From Pseudomonas violetae (GTDB taxonomy: Bacteria > Pseudomonadota > Gammaproteobacteria > Pseudomonadales > Pseudomonadaceae), in assembly GCF_023072615.1 (NCBI RefSeq), contig NZ_JAKNRW010000001.1:186001-250000 (forward strand): a stretch of DNA of 64,000 nucleotides, written 5' to 3'. The first letter of the stretch is position 1; each line of letters begins with the position of its first letter. Shown one piece after another: positions 8,350 to 17,560 of this stretch. The notes beneath the pieces are model-generated. The model saw nothing but the letters and a program-made list of their open reading frames with translations, made no database searches and was not told where the DNA came from. Both the position numbers and the translations under genes were made by a program.

Positions 8350-9381
8350 TTGGAAACTAACATTGGATTCCCCCCGCTCACCATGGCGGTCTTTGTTGCG
8401 CTTGCCGTTGGCGCGCTTCTGCTCGACATGGTCACCCACCGTGGCGACAAACCGGTTTCACTAACAAAGGCCTCGATCTGGTCGATATTCTGGATTGCAA
8501 TATCGCTCGCCTTCGCCGGCTTCCTGTATGTGCAGCATGGTCCTGAAGTCGCAAGCTTGTTCGTGACAGGTTACGCCCTGGAAAAAGTCCTGAGTGTGGA
8601 CAACCTTTTCGTGTTCATGGCGATTTTTGCCTGGTTCAAAGTGCCCGATGGCCTGCGCCACCGTGTTCTGTACTGGGGCATCATCGGCGCTATCGTTTTC
8701 CGTGGCGTGTTCGTTGCCATCGGAACCGGGCTTCTGGCGTTTGGACCGTGGGTCGAAGTGGTGTTTGCGGTAATTGTCGCTTGGACTGCGATTATGATGC
8801 TACGGGCCGGCGGTGATGATGAGGAGGAAGAGGATTATTCCAAGCATATGGCATACCGCTTCGCTCAAAAGCTTTTCCCGGTATGGCCAAAGCTTCACGG
8901 CAACAGATTCTTTGTTACTCGCAAGGAGCTGCAGGGTGAATTGCAGAAGCCTGAAAATAAAGGCATGACCCTAGCGGCGAAGGGCACACTGTTCGCCACC
9001 CCTTTGTTCCTCTGCCTCGTAGTCGCCGAGGTGTCCGATATTTTGTTCGCATTTGACTCCGTGCCAGCGGTGATCGCGGTAAGCCGTGAACCCCTGATCG
9101 TATACTCGGCAATGCTTTTTGCGATTCTGGGCTTGCGTACTATGTACTTTGTCCTTGAAGCGCTGAAGCGCTACCTGGTGCATTTGGAAAAGTCGGTAAT
9201 CGCACTTCTTTTCTTCATTGCGATTAAGCTTGGTTTGAATGCGACTGATCACATGTTCCACCATGGCTATACCATTGACGCGAACACAAGCTTGCTGATC
9301 GTTATGGTTGTCTTGGTGATAGGCGTAATTGCAAGCCTGCTCTTCCCCGGCAAGGAAGAAGCTGAAGCTGAAAAAAATTAA
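8350..9381 (+). CDS. terC: TerC integral membrane protein
   Basis: 343 residues with about nine hydrophobic segments. TerC-family signatures are LEKVLSVDNLFVFMAIFAWF and VVAEVSDILFAFDSVPAVIA, each with membrane-embedded acidic residues, followed by MLFAILGLRTMYFVLEAL. A loop rich in Glu/Asp (DDEEEED) lies between the halves. The start is TTG 8350, with GGAG 8339-8342 spaced seven bases upstream and no better ATG. TerC is the membrane anchor of the Ter system and is linked to metal efflux or sensing. Confidence 0.92.
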   Translation: METNIGFPPLTMAVFVALAVGALLLDMVTHRGDKPVSLTKASIWSIFWIAISLAFAGFLYVQHGPEVASLFVTGYALEKVLSVDNLFVFMAIFAWFKVPDGLRHRVLYWGIIGAIVFRGVFVAIGTGLLAFGPWVEVVFAVIVAWTAIMMLRAGGDDEEEEDYSKHMAYRFAQKLFPVWPKLHGNRFFVTRKELQGELQKPENKGMTLAAKGTLFATPLFLCLVVAEVSDILFAFDSVPAVIAVSREPLIVYSAMLFAILGLRTMYFVLEALKRYLVHLEKSVIALLFFIAIKLGLNATDHMFHHGYTIDANTSLLIVMVVLVIGVIASLLFPGKEEAEAEKN

Positions 9382-9412
9382 GTAGCTGCATCAACCACAA
9401 GGAGAAATACCC

Positions 9413-9988
9413 ATGGCTTTGACCCTACAGAAAGGCGGCAACCTTTCCCTGACCAAAACTGACCCAAGCCTTACCAAAATCTTGGTAGGTCTGGGCTGGG
9501 ACCCGCGTGCTACTGACGGTACCGAGTTTGACCTGGATGCCAGCGCGCTCCTGCTGGGCGCCAACGGTAAAGTGCGCGGCGAGGCTGACTTCATTTTCTA
9601 CAACCAGCTGAAAAGCGTTGACGGTTCGGTGGAGCACACTGGCGATAACCGTACCGGTGCAGGTGATGGCGACGATGAAGTGATCAAGGTCGACCTCAGT
9701 CGGGTCCCTGTTGACGTCGATAAAGTAATTTTCATTGTCACCATCCATGATGCAGAAGTTCGCAAGCAGAGCTTCGGCCAAGTGGGCGGCTCGTTTATCC
9801 GTGTGGTCAACGAAGTGAGTGGCGCCGAGGTCGTTCGTTACGACTTGGCTGAAGACGCGTCAACCCAGACTGCAATGATTTTCGCCGAGCTCTATCGCCA
9901 CGGTGCTGAATGGAAATTCCGTGCCATCGGTGAAGGCTATGCCGGGGGCCTGAAGGCTCTCGCAAATAATTTCGGCATGCAGTTTTAG
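9413..9988 (+). CDS. terD: TerD tellurium resistance protein
   Basis: 191 residues, the standard TerD length. Hallmarks: [51 protein letters not shown] and [20 protein letters not shown]. The acidic clusters coordinate calcium in structurally studied TerD proteins. AAGGAG lies 10 bases before the start. It is separated from terC by 31 bases and from terE by 32. TerD and TerE here are clearly paralogous and probably arose by tandem duplication. Confidence 0.93.
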   Translation: MALTLQKGGNLSLTKTDPSLTKILVGLGWDPRATDGTEFDLDASALLLGANGKVRGEADFIFYNQLKSVDGSVEHTGDNRTGAGDGDDEVIKVDLSRVPVDVDKVIFIVTIHDAEVRKQSFGQVGGSFIRVVNEVSGAEVVRYDLAEDASTQTAMIFAELYRHGAEWKFRAIGEGYAGGLKALANNFGMQF

Positions 9989-10020
9989 GCCCATCGTAAC
10001 CAATTGAAAAGGAAGGATTT

Positions 10021-10599
10021 ATGGCTGTTTCGCTAGCAAAAGGTGGCAACGTGTCACTGTCTAAAGAAGCTCCTGGCCTCACCGAAGTGGTGGTTGGTCT
10101 GGGTTGGGATGCACGAGTAACTGACGGCGCTAAATTTGACCTCGATGCTTCAATCTTCATCGTGGGCGAAAACGGCAAAGTGCTCGATGACAACAGCTTC
10201 ATTTTCTACAACAACAAAAAATCCGCCGACGGTTCGGTCGAGCATATGGGCGACAACCAATCTGGCGAAGGCGAAGGCGACGACGAACAAGCTACCGTCA
10301 AGCTGACCGGCCTGGCTCCAGCAGTGAAAAAACTGGTGTTCGCTGTAACCATCCACGACTCTGACGCACGCAAGCAGAGCTTTGGCCAGGTTGCCAACGC
10401 TTACATCCGCGTCCTGAACAAAGCTGACGGTAAAGAGTTGGCTCGTTACGACCTGAGCGAAGATGCATCCACCGAGACTGCAATGATTTTCGGTGAGCTG
10501 TATCGTGCTGGCGAAGAGTTCAAGTTCAAGGCGATCGGCCAGGGTTTTGCTGGCGGCCTGAAGCCTCTGGCTGAAGCTCACGGCGTGAGCATTGGCTAA
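10021..10599 (+). CDS. terE: TerE tellurium resistance protein
   Basis: 192 residues, a TerD-family paralogue: [55 protein letters not shown] and [25 protein letters not shown] sits seven bases before the ATG. It is the last gene of the operon: a strong terminator begins 15 bases after its stop. The Lys/Glu-rich sequence and regular codon use suggest good expression. Confidence 0.92.
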   Translation: MAVSLAKGGNVSLSKEAPGLTEVVVGLGWDARVTDGAKFDLDASIFIVGENGKVLDDNSFIFYNNKKSADGSVEHMGDNQSGEGEGDDEQATVKLTGLAPAVKKLVFAVTIHDSDARKQSFGQVANAYIRVLNKADGKELARYDLSEDASTETAMIFGELYRAGEEFKFKAIGQGFAGGLKPLAEAHGVSIG

Positions 10600-10613
10600 C
10601 CCGTAAGGGTTCG

Positions 10614-10643
10614 AAAAAGCCCCCATTTGCTGGGGGCTTTTTC
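10614..10643 (+). terminator. Rho-independent terminator after terE
   Basis: AAAAAGCCCCCA, loop TTTGC, TGGGGGCTTTTT: an 8-bp GC-rich stem followed by a T run. It ends the terZABCDE transcript. Confidence 0.92.
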
Positions 10644-10749
10644 TTGTCTGGAGAAATTACACCGTGGTTTATACGTAGTAGGGCCTGAGTGCAGTTCAGT
10701 ACCGCCGCCGAAGGTTCGCTGGAGCCATACAAAAAAAGGATTATTGATC

Positions 10750-11709
10750 ATGCCTCGCAAAAAACGTGGCCTTGGCATTTGTATCTTGCTGCTCTCATTC
10801 TGTTCGATTGGGTCCCAGGCGAGCAGCTTTGATTGTGCAAAGGCTGTGAGTTTCGCGGAAAACACCATTTGCGCAGACGCCTCCCTCAGCAGCCTGGATG
10901 AGACGTTGAATTCGCAATACATCCGAGCGCTCGATAGTGCCCGGGATAAGGGCAAGGTGCGACTTGAGCAGCGCGAATGGCTACGTCTCCGGGATAACTG
11001 CAGGACTTCGAAATGCTTAAATACATCGCTATCTGGGCGGCTCTCAGTCCTGGCGGGTGCGGTTACTCAGACCGGAGGCTCCTCGTCTGATGGAGTCTCT
11101 AAACGCGCCGCGCAATCTCCCGTTCCGGGGCCAACCGTAGCAGAAACGCCTTCCAGACTCGATCCCGAATCGAAGGCACCCACGCCGATTAGGCCGCCTC
11201 AAGACAGCCATCAGGCTTTTCTAAGTCTGAAAATAGTATCGCTTGTAACGGGTCTGCTTTTGCTGATTTGTGTCTGGTTGCACCACCGCGGCTCGATGAC
11301 CATTTACCATGACTACACAGACGCTTTGTTCACGAGTTTGACTCCAATCCTCGGCATCGGGGTCTTTTGGGTAGGTAATTCTTGGCTGGAAATACCCAAG
11401 AACTATTCGTTCATTGGCGCGTTGTTGGTTATTGGCATCATGTCAGTCCAAGTGCTGATTCAGACCTATCGTAGCAACGGCTTATCTGTATTTTTCCTGC
11501 TTTCCCTTTTTGCCAAATTCGCACTCCTAACCTTCTACCTCCTGACCATGGCTCTGCTGCTATTGAGCGGCGCACGCAATAAGCGTGAAGCTCGACGTCA
11601 GCGGGGCTTGGCGGTACTTGCGACGACAACACTTGTATTGCTGTCTGGGTGGATGTGCCGGCATCGCCAGTTCAGTTCGATCGATGACTACATTGCAGGA
11701 AGAACTTAA
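10750..11709 (+). CDS. LprI-like periplasmic domain with C-terminal multi-span membrane region
   Basis: 319 residues from ATG 10750, with AAAAGGA upstream. A signal sequence (GICILLLSFCSIGSQASS) is followed by a Cys-containing LprI/DUF1311-type domain: FDCAKAVSFAENTICADASL and LEQREWLRLRDNC. After a Pro-rich linker come about five hydrophobic segments (from about residue 160). The lysozyme-inhibitor-like fold is known in the envelope. Fusion to a polytopic membrane region is less common. It lies between the ter terminator and the DUF4236 gene, so it needs its own promoter. Function unknown. Confidence 0.7.
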   Translation: MPRKKRGLGICILLLSFCSIGSQASSFDCAKAVSFAENTICADASLSSLDETLNSQYIRALDSARDKGKVRLEQREWLRLRDNCRTSKCLNTSLSGRLSVLAGAVTQTGGSSSDGVSKRAAQSPVPGPTVAETPSRLDPESKAPTPIRPPQDSHQAFLSLKIVSLVTGLLLLICVWLHHRGSMTIYHDYTDALFTSLTPILGIGVFWVGNSWLEIPKNYSFIGALLVIGIMSVQVLIQTYRSNGLSVFFLLSLFAKFALLTFYLLTMALLLLSGARNKREARRQRGLAVLATTTLVLLSGWMCRHRQFSSIDDYIAGRT

Positions 11710-11768
11710 TTCGAGCATGAGCCGGGGCGCAGCTCTGGCATTTCATGATCAGGGACAAGGAGAATCTC

Positions 11769-12962
11769 ATGGGATTTCGCTTTAGTAAGCGCATTACGAT
11801 CATGCCTGGTGTTCGTATCAATATCAGCAAGTCGGGTTTAAGCACATCTGTGGGGCCCAGAGGGCTCAGCATGACAATGGGGCGAAATGGGACGTTTCTG
11901 AATGCCGGACTACCCGGAACGGGGTTGTCCTACCGAGAGCGGATCGATAGACCGTCCCGGGCTTCCAACGCCCTGCCGTCTCCTGGAGGGCTCGAGTACT
12001 CTGGCCAGGTAAAGGTGAAGGTCGCTGAAGACGGCACCTTGCTGATTACCGACTTAGAGGACAACGAACTGCCGCCGGCGATCGTTAAACGGGTAAAGTC
12101 CGAGAAAGCGGACTCAATTCAGGAGCTTTTGGAAAAGGCTGCTGAGAAAATTAATCAGGATCTGGAGGACTGTCTTGGTGTGCACCTCCCGACGCCAGCC
12201 CCGGGAACACAGCCTGTCATTCCGGCGGCATTCTCCGTAGCTGCGCCCCAGTTGCCTTATCAGCAGGCGCCGGGACTGATGGATCGGATGCTACTGCGCA
12301 GCGCCAAAATGGAGCGGGATGCTGAGTCTGCAGAAGCGCAATATCGCGAGGACTTGAGCGTTTGGCAGGCGACCAAGGATTCTTACGAGCTCGAGCGGAC
12401 AGAGATCGAAAAAGCGTTTCGGCTCGCCGCCCGAGGCTTTAGTGCTCAAATGGAAAAAGCGCTCGATTACGTGCTTAGCGGCATTGCGTGGCCCAAAGAA
12501 ACCCAGGTCGATTACGAGTTCTCCCAGGACGTCACGGGAGTTGCGCTTGATGTTGATCTCCCTGACGAAGGTGATGTGCCGCGGCGGATAGCGGAGGCGA
12601 GAGGAAATGGAAAGCTGACGTTCAAAAACCGAACGGATGCACAACTCCGCCGGGACTTTGTTGCGCTCTGTTATGGCTCACTATTCCGTGTGGTGGGCGA
12701 AGTACTTGCACTGCTGCCCGGGATCCAGAAGGTTCTGGTGTCGGGCTACATCCAGCGGAACAACCCCGCGACTGGGATGATCGAGGATCAGTACGTAATC
12801 TCTGCCCTGGTGACACGCTCGCAGTGGGATGCGCTGGACTTCAGTCGCGTAGCTGCAATTGATCCAGCCGCGACGCTCAATTCGTGTGGCGCGCTGGTGA
12901 AACTCGACCGTTCGGCGCGATTTGTTGAGGTGACTCCGATGGACATGTCCGTGTTGAACTAA
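11769..12962 (+). CDS. DUF4236 domain protein with long helical C-terminus
   Basis: 397 residues from ATG 11769, with AAGGAG nine bases upstream. The N-terminus is a typical DUF4236 domain: MGFRFSKRITIMPGVRINIS, SKSGLSTSVGPRG and GLPGTGLSYRER. Residues 90-200 are mixed and Pro-rich; residues 200-397 are a helical/mixed domain of unknown family containing ERDAESAEAQYREDL. It is predicted to be cytoplasmic. It converges with terF, from which a hairpin at 13049-13088 separates it. DUF4236 has no established function. Confidence 0.75.
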   Translation: MGFRFSKRITIMPGVRINISKSGLSTSVGPRGLSMTMGRNGTFLNAGLPGTGLSYRERIDRPSRASNALPSPGGLEYSGQVKVKVAEDGTLLITDLEDNELPPAIVKRVKSEKADSIQELLEKAAEKINQDLEDCLGVHLPTPAPGTQPVIPAAFSVAAPQLPYQQAPGLMDRMLLRSAKMERDAESAEAQYREDLSVWQATKDSYELERTEIEKAFRLAARGFSAQMEKALDYVLSGIAWPKETQVDYEFSQDVTGVALDVDLPDEGDVPRRIAEARGNGKLTFKNRTDAQLRRDFVALCYGSLFRVVGEVLALLPGIQKVLVSGYIQRNNPATGMIEDQYVISALVTRSQWDALDFSRVAAIDPAATLNSCGALVKLDRSARFVEVTPMDMSVLN

Positions 12963-13048
12963 GGCGAGTGCTGTGGGGGCTATTCCATGCTCTCACAGCG
13001 AGAAGCTCATGCTCTGCAGCTTTATTCAATCAGCGCGTTTGATGCCAA

Positions 13049-13088
13049 CGACAGGGGGCCTAATCCCAATTGGGCCTGTCCCCTGTCG
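13049..13088. terminator. Hairpin between convergent DUF4236 gene and terF
   Basis: CGACAGGGG (13049-13057) pairs with CCCCTGTCG (13080-13088), and inner GGCC/GGCC bases may extend it. It sits between two convergent genes and could act as a bidirectional terminator, though no long T run follows on either strand. Confidence 0.5.
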
Positions 13089-13171
13089 ATAAAAGTGGCT
13101 AACCAGCGTACAAACCGATAGCTGCTCCAGCATCTGGTCTACGCAGTCACGACCTTTCGGGTGAGCAGGTA

Positions 13172-14398
13172 TTAACGGATAATCCCTTTCGCCGTGGCTT
13201 CCTTAATCCAGGCCGGGAATTCAGACATCAATCTGTCGTAAAGCGCTTCTTCACTTAGGTCGTGTAAGTCGTCCACAGCGAAGAAGCCGCAGTTGTCGAC
13301 AACCCTGCCTGACATGGTGTCCAATTTTTCCAAGACCCCATAATTTCGTCCACCGACGCCGACGAACTGAAAATATATAGGTAGCTTCGCTGCATCAATC
13401 ATGAGGCGTGTAATCGCCCGATCTTGAGACACTCCTCCGTCGCTAACGAACAGCACGTACATTGGAGTTTGATCGCCCGAATTGTGGAACGATTCGATGA
13501 TCTTCTCTATTGCCCGGGGCTCATCGTTGATCCGACTTCCGACTTCCCATTTTCGCCATCCCAAGCTATCAGTGTTGATAAAATCTTTATAATTTGTGAG
13601 GGTGACCTGAGAGAGCTGCAGTGGTTTTGCGGCAAACGCCCAGCATTCAAGTGACGCGTCGGAGTCGAATGCAACGGCGAGCGGTACGGTCCGAATCAAT
13701 ATCTCTTGGACTCGCCCACGAGAGTACTGACCATTCATGGACCCTGAGGCATCGAGCACGAGCACAACGCGGGCGACCATATCGATAAGATTGGCTTTTT
13801 CCAGGCTGACCTGAGCCTTCTTGGCTAAGCTGATAAGTTCGGGGGCAGCTGCAATCTTCTTCTCGAGTGAAACTCTTACAGGTGCTTCTTCAACAACTTC
13901 TCCGCCAAAGTGCTTCACGAGGGCATCAAGGCCTTCTGCGTAGCCTTGTAGATTCGATGCGAAACGCCACTCACCGCTCTTTCGGTATAGCTCAACAACC
14001 ATGATCGCTTTTTCGCTGGTGAAAGTGGCCCCTGAAAAGTGGCCAGTTGCTTGGAGCTCACCTTGAGGGTTGCTGATCGAAAAGCTGCTCGCCTGAATGC
14101 CGTTCATGGCACCTACCCCGTCGATCGAGGCGGTGAAGACCATTCGATCAATGGAGGCTGGAAGGAGGTCCAGGTTGATCTCGAACTTACCGCTGCCAGC
14201 CATCTTCACGCTGCCGCAGGGGGTACTAGGCTGGTTGAAGAACACCATGTATCGGTCATCAGATAGCGTGCCCTGCGAGTCAACGCCGAAGCACACGAAG
14301 TCCATGGCGAATGAAGTCTGAATGTCTACAGCAAGGGTGAGAGATGTCCCCTGGAGAATGCTCGACAAAGGTAGACGCTGGCCTTGAGTGATCTGCAT
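13172..14398 (-). CDS. terF: TerF: TerD-like domain plus von Willebrand factor A domain
   Basis: 408 residues from ATG 14398, close to the ~413 of known TerF. Residues 1-170 are a divergent TerD domain ending IMVVELYRKSGEWRFASNLQ. Residues 205-400 are a VWA domain with the MIDAS sequence VVLVLDASGSMNG and a later acidic loop VLFVSDGGVSQD. AGGAAG lies five bases upstream of this ATG; an upstream TTG at 14428 is less likely. The VWA domain suggests metal-dependent protein interaction in the Ter complex. It is transcribed against the rest of the locus. Confidence 0.88.
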   Translation of the reverse strand: MQITQGQRLPLSSILQGTSLTLAVDIQTSFAMDFVCFGVDSQGTLSDDRYMVFFNQPSTPCGSVKMAGSGKFEINLDLLPASIDRMVFTASIDGVGAMNGIQASSFSISNPQGELQATGHFSGATFTSEKAIMVVELYRKSGEWRFASNLQGYAEGLDALVKHFGGEVVEEAPVRVSLEKKIAAAPELISLAKKAQVSLEKANLIDMVARVVLVLDASGSMNGQYSRGRVQEILIRTVPLAVAFDSDASLECWAFAAKPLQLSQVTLTNYKDFINTDSLGWRKWEVGSRINDEPRAIEKIIESFHNSGDQTPMYVLFVSDGGVSQDRAITRLMIDAAKLPIYFQFVGVGGRNYGVLEKLDTMSGRVVDNCGFFAVDDLHDLSEEALYDRLMSEFPAWIKEATAKGIIR

Positions 14399-15125
14399 GT
14401 TGCTTCCTATGGTGATGGATTCGGACAATCGCTGCGGTGACTAATCTGGCCAGCTCATGTCAGGTGTCGAGAGGGATGATAGTCCGCTTCATTATTACTC
14501 TAACGATGATCAACTCAATTCAAACGATCTACTCCTTTTTTTGTTTGCGCATAGGAGAGCTGCAGACTGAAGTGAAATGTGAGGATTGCCTAGCGAAACA
14601 CACTAATAACGACGTGCGCAGTAGCGTCTCCGAGAGCGAGCGCCCAATCGACCTGGCTACCCTCCTCTAAGCCCTCGCACAAAGCTGATTACCAGGCCGC
14701 CCGCTCCAGCATCAGAGTAGTTCTACCTAGCACGCCGATTGAGGTGGGTAATTCCATGGATTTGACCACCCATTTGTATTCGACTTGACCAGTCGCTTGC
14801 ATCGGATTTGACCAGCAGACTAGGTGGGCCTTGACAGGCAAAAAGCGGCCAGAAGCTGACCTACCCTCGATTGTTTCCCTGCGTCCCCAGAGCTAATCTC
14901 ATTTCGAAAGGTTCGTAATCCAGTCGGTTACGGTCTCGGTTTTCAACCAATGCCGAACTATCCCTTGCACAAACGCATTGGGCGATAGAAGCAGCAATGT
15001 CATGGGTACGCACATTTGGAAGGCGAATCTGGTGGGGCTGCTAATCTCTCCTCGCGGATGTACAAAACTGGCGAGCCGCCTTTGCACGCCGACGAGCTCA
15101 AGCAGAAGGACTACAGGGAGAAAAC
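14399..15125. other. Intergenic region upstream of terF with repeat copy A
   Basis: About 700 bases without a convincing gene. A small open frame at 14437-14670 (77 residues) has no ribosome binding site or recognisable sequence. The main content is dispersed repeat copy A (14759-14861). The terF promoter should lie in 14400-14560, but I cannot place boxes with confidence. Nothing else is seen. Confidence 0.5.
14759..14861 (+). repeat. Dispersed repeat copy A (decayed IS-end-like)
   Basis: Contains TTTGACCACCCATTTGTATT, CATCGGATTTGACCAGCA and AAAGCGGCCAGAAGCTGAC. The same order of motifs occurs in copy C (37760-37864) and, inverted, in copies B (15944-16065) and D (38580-38710). The internally repeated TTGACCA units resemble the multiple end repeats of IS21-family elements, but no transposase is nearby. 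Confidence 0.7.
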
Positions 15126-15863
15126 ATGCGTACGCCAGCACTATTATTTCTGCTCTTCCTATACCCGCCCCTCATATGGTCACAAGAAACCATTGGCGGT
15201 GATATACATGCAGTAATTAATCCCGACGGGAGCATCAGTTACTACTTAAAGGTTGCGCCTGGAACAATAAATAAAGGCACCACCGCAGCCATAAGCAAAC
15301 CAACACTTAACCAGCTAATAGGCAAAGATAAAAGCTCTCCAAAAGTCTTTGAGATTTTCGGCGCCGAAAATGAGTTGGCGGGATATTACGTATCGCCTGC
15401 GTCATCCGAGAGAACTGAGCCAGTTACAATGGCGATAAACAAAGGCTATACAGCGAAGTTAGTGCCTTACGACTCATTACCAGAATCGTTCAACCAAGTG
15501 TACAAATTTACAAACCCAAAAGGCGAAATAGGGGGCGCGTGGTTGCCTACCGGTGAAGGTCGCGGGGTATCTGCGCTTGGAAGCATTATACCCACCGACT
15601 GGTCCTCATCGAGAGTTAGCGCGCCTTCAAAAACAATGCAGTCATCAGAAAGTAACATCCCAGTACCTAAAGATGATTTCATTGAATCCCTGAGAGAATC
15701 TATGCTTCAACAGGCAATTTTACTCGCTTGCAAATCAAAGATAACACCTAAGAAAATCGCAGTTACCGCGAGTCTCGCTGCATCAGTTGGTTTTATTATA
15801 GGTGGAGAAGGCACTATATCTTTTCAAGCAACGTGGGAAACAGAAAAGTTATGCAAGCCTTGA
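15126..15863 (+). CDS. Secreted protein of unknown function in IR-bounded cassette
   Basis: 245 residues. The N-terminus MRTPALLFLLFLYPPLIWSQ is a Sec signal peptide. The mature part contains AVINPDGSISYYLKVAPGTI and no family I recognise. A second hydrophobic stretch (KKIAVTASLAASVGFIIGG) near residue 215 could be a C-terminal anchor. The codons are noticeably more AT-rich than in neighbouring genes, a sign of recent transfer. The gene is bracketed by inverted copies A and B of the dispersed repeat. GGGAG lies about seven bases before the ATG. Confidence 0.65.
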   Translation: MRTPALLFLLFLYPPLIWSQETIGGDIHAVINPDGSISYYLKVAPGTINKGTTAAISKPTLNQLIGKDKSSPKVFEIFGAENELAGYYVSPASSERTEPVTMAINKGYTAKLVPYDSLPESFNQVYKFTNPKGEIGGAWLPTGEGRGVSALGSIIPTDWSSSRVSAPSKTMQSSESNIPVPKDDFIESLRESMLQQAILLACKSKITPKKIAVTASLAASVGFIIGGEGTISFQATWETEKLCKP

Positions 15864-16269
15864 CATTCATATTCACTCAGGCAGGAAAAAGCGTCGCTCG
15901 TTCCTCGCTCAGACTTTTGCCACCGGTTATTTTAGGCGTTAGCGATGGTCCGCTTTGGGTCGTACTGTGCCTTTGCTAATCAGCAGCTACGAGAAGACTT
16001 CTGCCAGTCAGGGCCACCCAGTGTGCTGGTCAAATCCGATGCAAATGGGTGGCCAGCTGGAGTGCAGTTACACATGAGTCTCACGGTGCAGCGGCGACCG
16101 GTTCCACGTTGCCAATGTCAGCTGGTTAAATCCGTCGCCCTTAACCCCAGCACTTGCCCTGTACCCGATTGTTTGGGCCAGGGCGAGCCTATGGAGATCA
16201 CCATCAATGTATCCGTACCAACGGGGCCCATCTCAACACGCGGCCGGGAGCAATATGCCGTCAGATTGC
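15864..16269. other. Intergenic region with repeat copy B
   Basis: Holds copy B of the dispersed repeat (15944-16065) followed by about 200 bases up to the glycerate kinase stop. The only long frame here (15945-16553, plus) runs antisense into the kinase and is rejected. No other gene or signal is seen. Confidence 0.5.
15944..16065 (-). repeat. Dispersed repeat copy B (inverted relative to copy A)
   Basis: Contains TGCTGGTCAAATCCGATGCA followed by AATGGGTGGCCAGCTGG, the reverse complement of the core of copies A and C, preceded by TGGTCCGCTTTGGGTCG. With copy A it brackets the gene at 15126-15863. Confidence 0.68.
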
Positions 16270-17418
16270 TCAGGCGTTCCCGCCGCATGGACGCAAGCGC
16301 CACACCCGTCCGATATCGATCACACGCTCACGCAGTAACCGGGGTGCTTCGGTACACGCCTGTTCCAAGGTCATTGGCCCGCTTACGAGAGCAAACGCCG
16401 CGTCAATGCCATGTTCATACAACTCTTGGTAGCCATCACCCAAGGTGCCTGCCAGAACGATCACCGGTACCCCGTGATGCCGAGCGATTTTTGCGACACC
16501 AAAAGGGGTTTTGCCTCGTAAGGTTTGCGCATCGAAACGGCCCTCCCCCGTAATGACCAGGTCAGCGCCTTCGACCGCATCGGCCAACCCTACCAACTCG
16601 GCGACTACCTCGACGCCCGCCTTGAAACGCGCGCCCAAAAATGCTTTTGCCGCGAAACCAAGCCCGCCTGCGGCGCCGCTGCCGGGCTCGTCGCGAACAT
16701 CGTTGCCAAGCGCCTTGCCGCAGAGCTCCGCAAAGTGAGATAAGGCGCTATCCAGTTGTGCAACCTGCAGTGGCGAAGCGCCTTTCTGAGGGCCAAAAAT
16801 AGAGGAGGCGCCGTGCGGACCACACAACGGATTGTTTACGTCTGCAGCGATGTCGAAGCTCACGTCTGAAAGGCGAGGATCTATGCCACTCAAATCGACA
16901 TGAGCTAGCTGCGCAAGTGCCAAGCCTCCCGGTGCCAGAATCTGGCCCTTTTCATCGAGCAGGTTCAAACCCAGGGCTTGCATAGCACCGGCACCCGCGT
17001 CGTTGGTGGCGCTTCCACCAATAGCCAGAATCACCCGCTTCGCTCCTGCATCTAATGCCGCGCGAATCAACTCACCTGTCCCGAATGTGCTGCTAGTGCA
17101 TGCATCACGTTGGTCCACAGGCACCAACTGCAATCCACTGGCTTCTGCCATCTCGATGATCGCGGTACCACTCTGCGGCAACCAGCCCCACGCCGCGTTG
17201 ACCGGCGCCCCAAGTGGACCCCTGACTTCCGTACGGCGGAGTACGCCATCGCACGCGGAGAGGATCGACTCCACGGTACCCTCACCGCCGTCAGCCATCG
17301 GACATTTGATTAGTTCGGCATCGGGCCATACTTCTTCAAGACCGAGAGCAATTGCATCGGCTACCGCTTTGGCACTAAGGCTGTCTTTGAACGAATCCGG
17401 CGCGATTACTATTTTCAT
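16270..17418 (-). CDS. glxK: Glycerate kinase (glycerate 2-kinase, GlxK/GarK type)
   Basis: 382 residues from ATG 17418, preceded by GGAGAGGGAGAG. Family signatures: MKIVIAPDSFKDSLSAKAVA, CPMADGGEGTVESI, ILAIGGSATNDAGAGAMQAL and ITGEGRFDAQTLRGKTPFGV, together covering the whole type II glycerate kinase fold. It phosphorylates D-glycerate using ATP, at the end of glyoxylate or glucarate/galactarate breakdown, in the cytoplasm. No partner catabolic genes are adjacent, which is unusual for this normally chromosomal gene and suggests capture by a mobile element. An AT-rich inverted repeat at 17496-17523 lies in its promoter region. Confidence 0.93.
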   Translation of the reverse strand: MKIVIAPDSFKDSLSAKAVADAIALGLEEVWPDAELIKCPMADGGEGTVESILSACDGVLRRTEVRGPLGAPVNAAWGWLPQSGTAIIEMAEASGLQLVPVDQRDACTSSTFGTGELIRAALDAGAKRVILAIGGSATNDAGAGAMQALGLNLLDEKGQILAPGGLALAQLAHVDLSGIDPRLSDVSFDIAADVNNPLCGPHGASSIFGPQKGASPLQVAQLDSALSHFAELCGKALGNDVRDEPGSGAAGGLGFAAKAFLGARFKAGVEVVAELVGLADAVEGADLVITGEGRFDAQTLRGKTPFGVAKIARHHGVPVIVLAGTLGDGYQELYEHGIDAAFALVSGPMTLEQACTEAPRLLRERVIDIGRVWRLRPCGGNA

Positions 17419-17495
17419 CAGAACTCTCCCTCTCCATGGGCGCATGGTGTGAACAGCCATGGAAAGGCCGCCCACTGAACACACGCCTCTGCGTT

Positions 17496-17560
17496 CGTTG
17501 TTAATGTTTACAATATAACAACGATTTGCGTACAGGAACGAATAATATTGTATGCAATTA
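17496..17560 (-). promoter_or_regulatory. AT-rich promoter/operator region of glycerate kinase
   Basis: CGTTGTTA (17496-17503) and TAACAACG (17516-17523) form a perfect 8-base inverted repeat. A near-palindrome TTGTATGCAA follows at 17548-17557. Both lie 80-140 bases upstream of the start and look like operator sites, possibly of a GntR-type regulator that is not in the window. Confidence 0.5.

Noticed and set aside
14437..14670. 77-residue plus-strand frame near terF
   Set aside because: It overlaps the likely terF promoter, lacks a ribosome binding site, and shows no recognisable domain.
15945..16553. 202-residue plus-strand frame downstream of copy B
   Set aside because: It runs antisense into the C-terminal part of glycerate kinase, is rich in Arg/Pro/Ser, and has no ribosome binding site.
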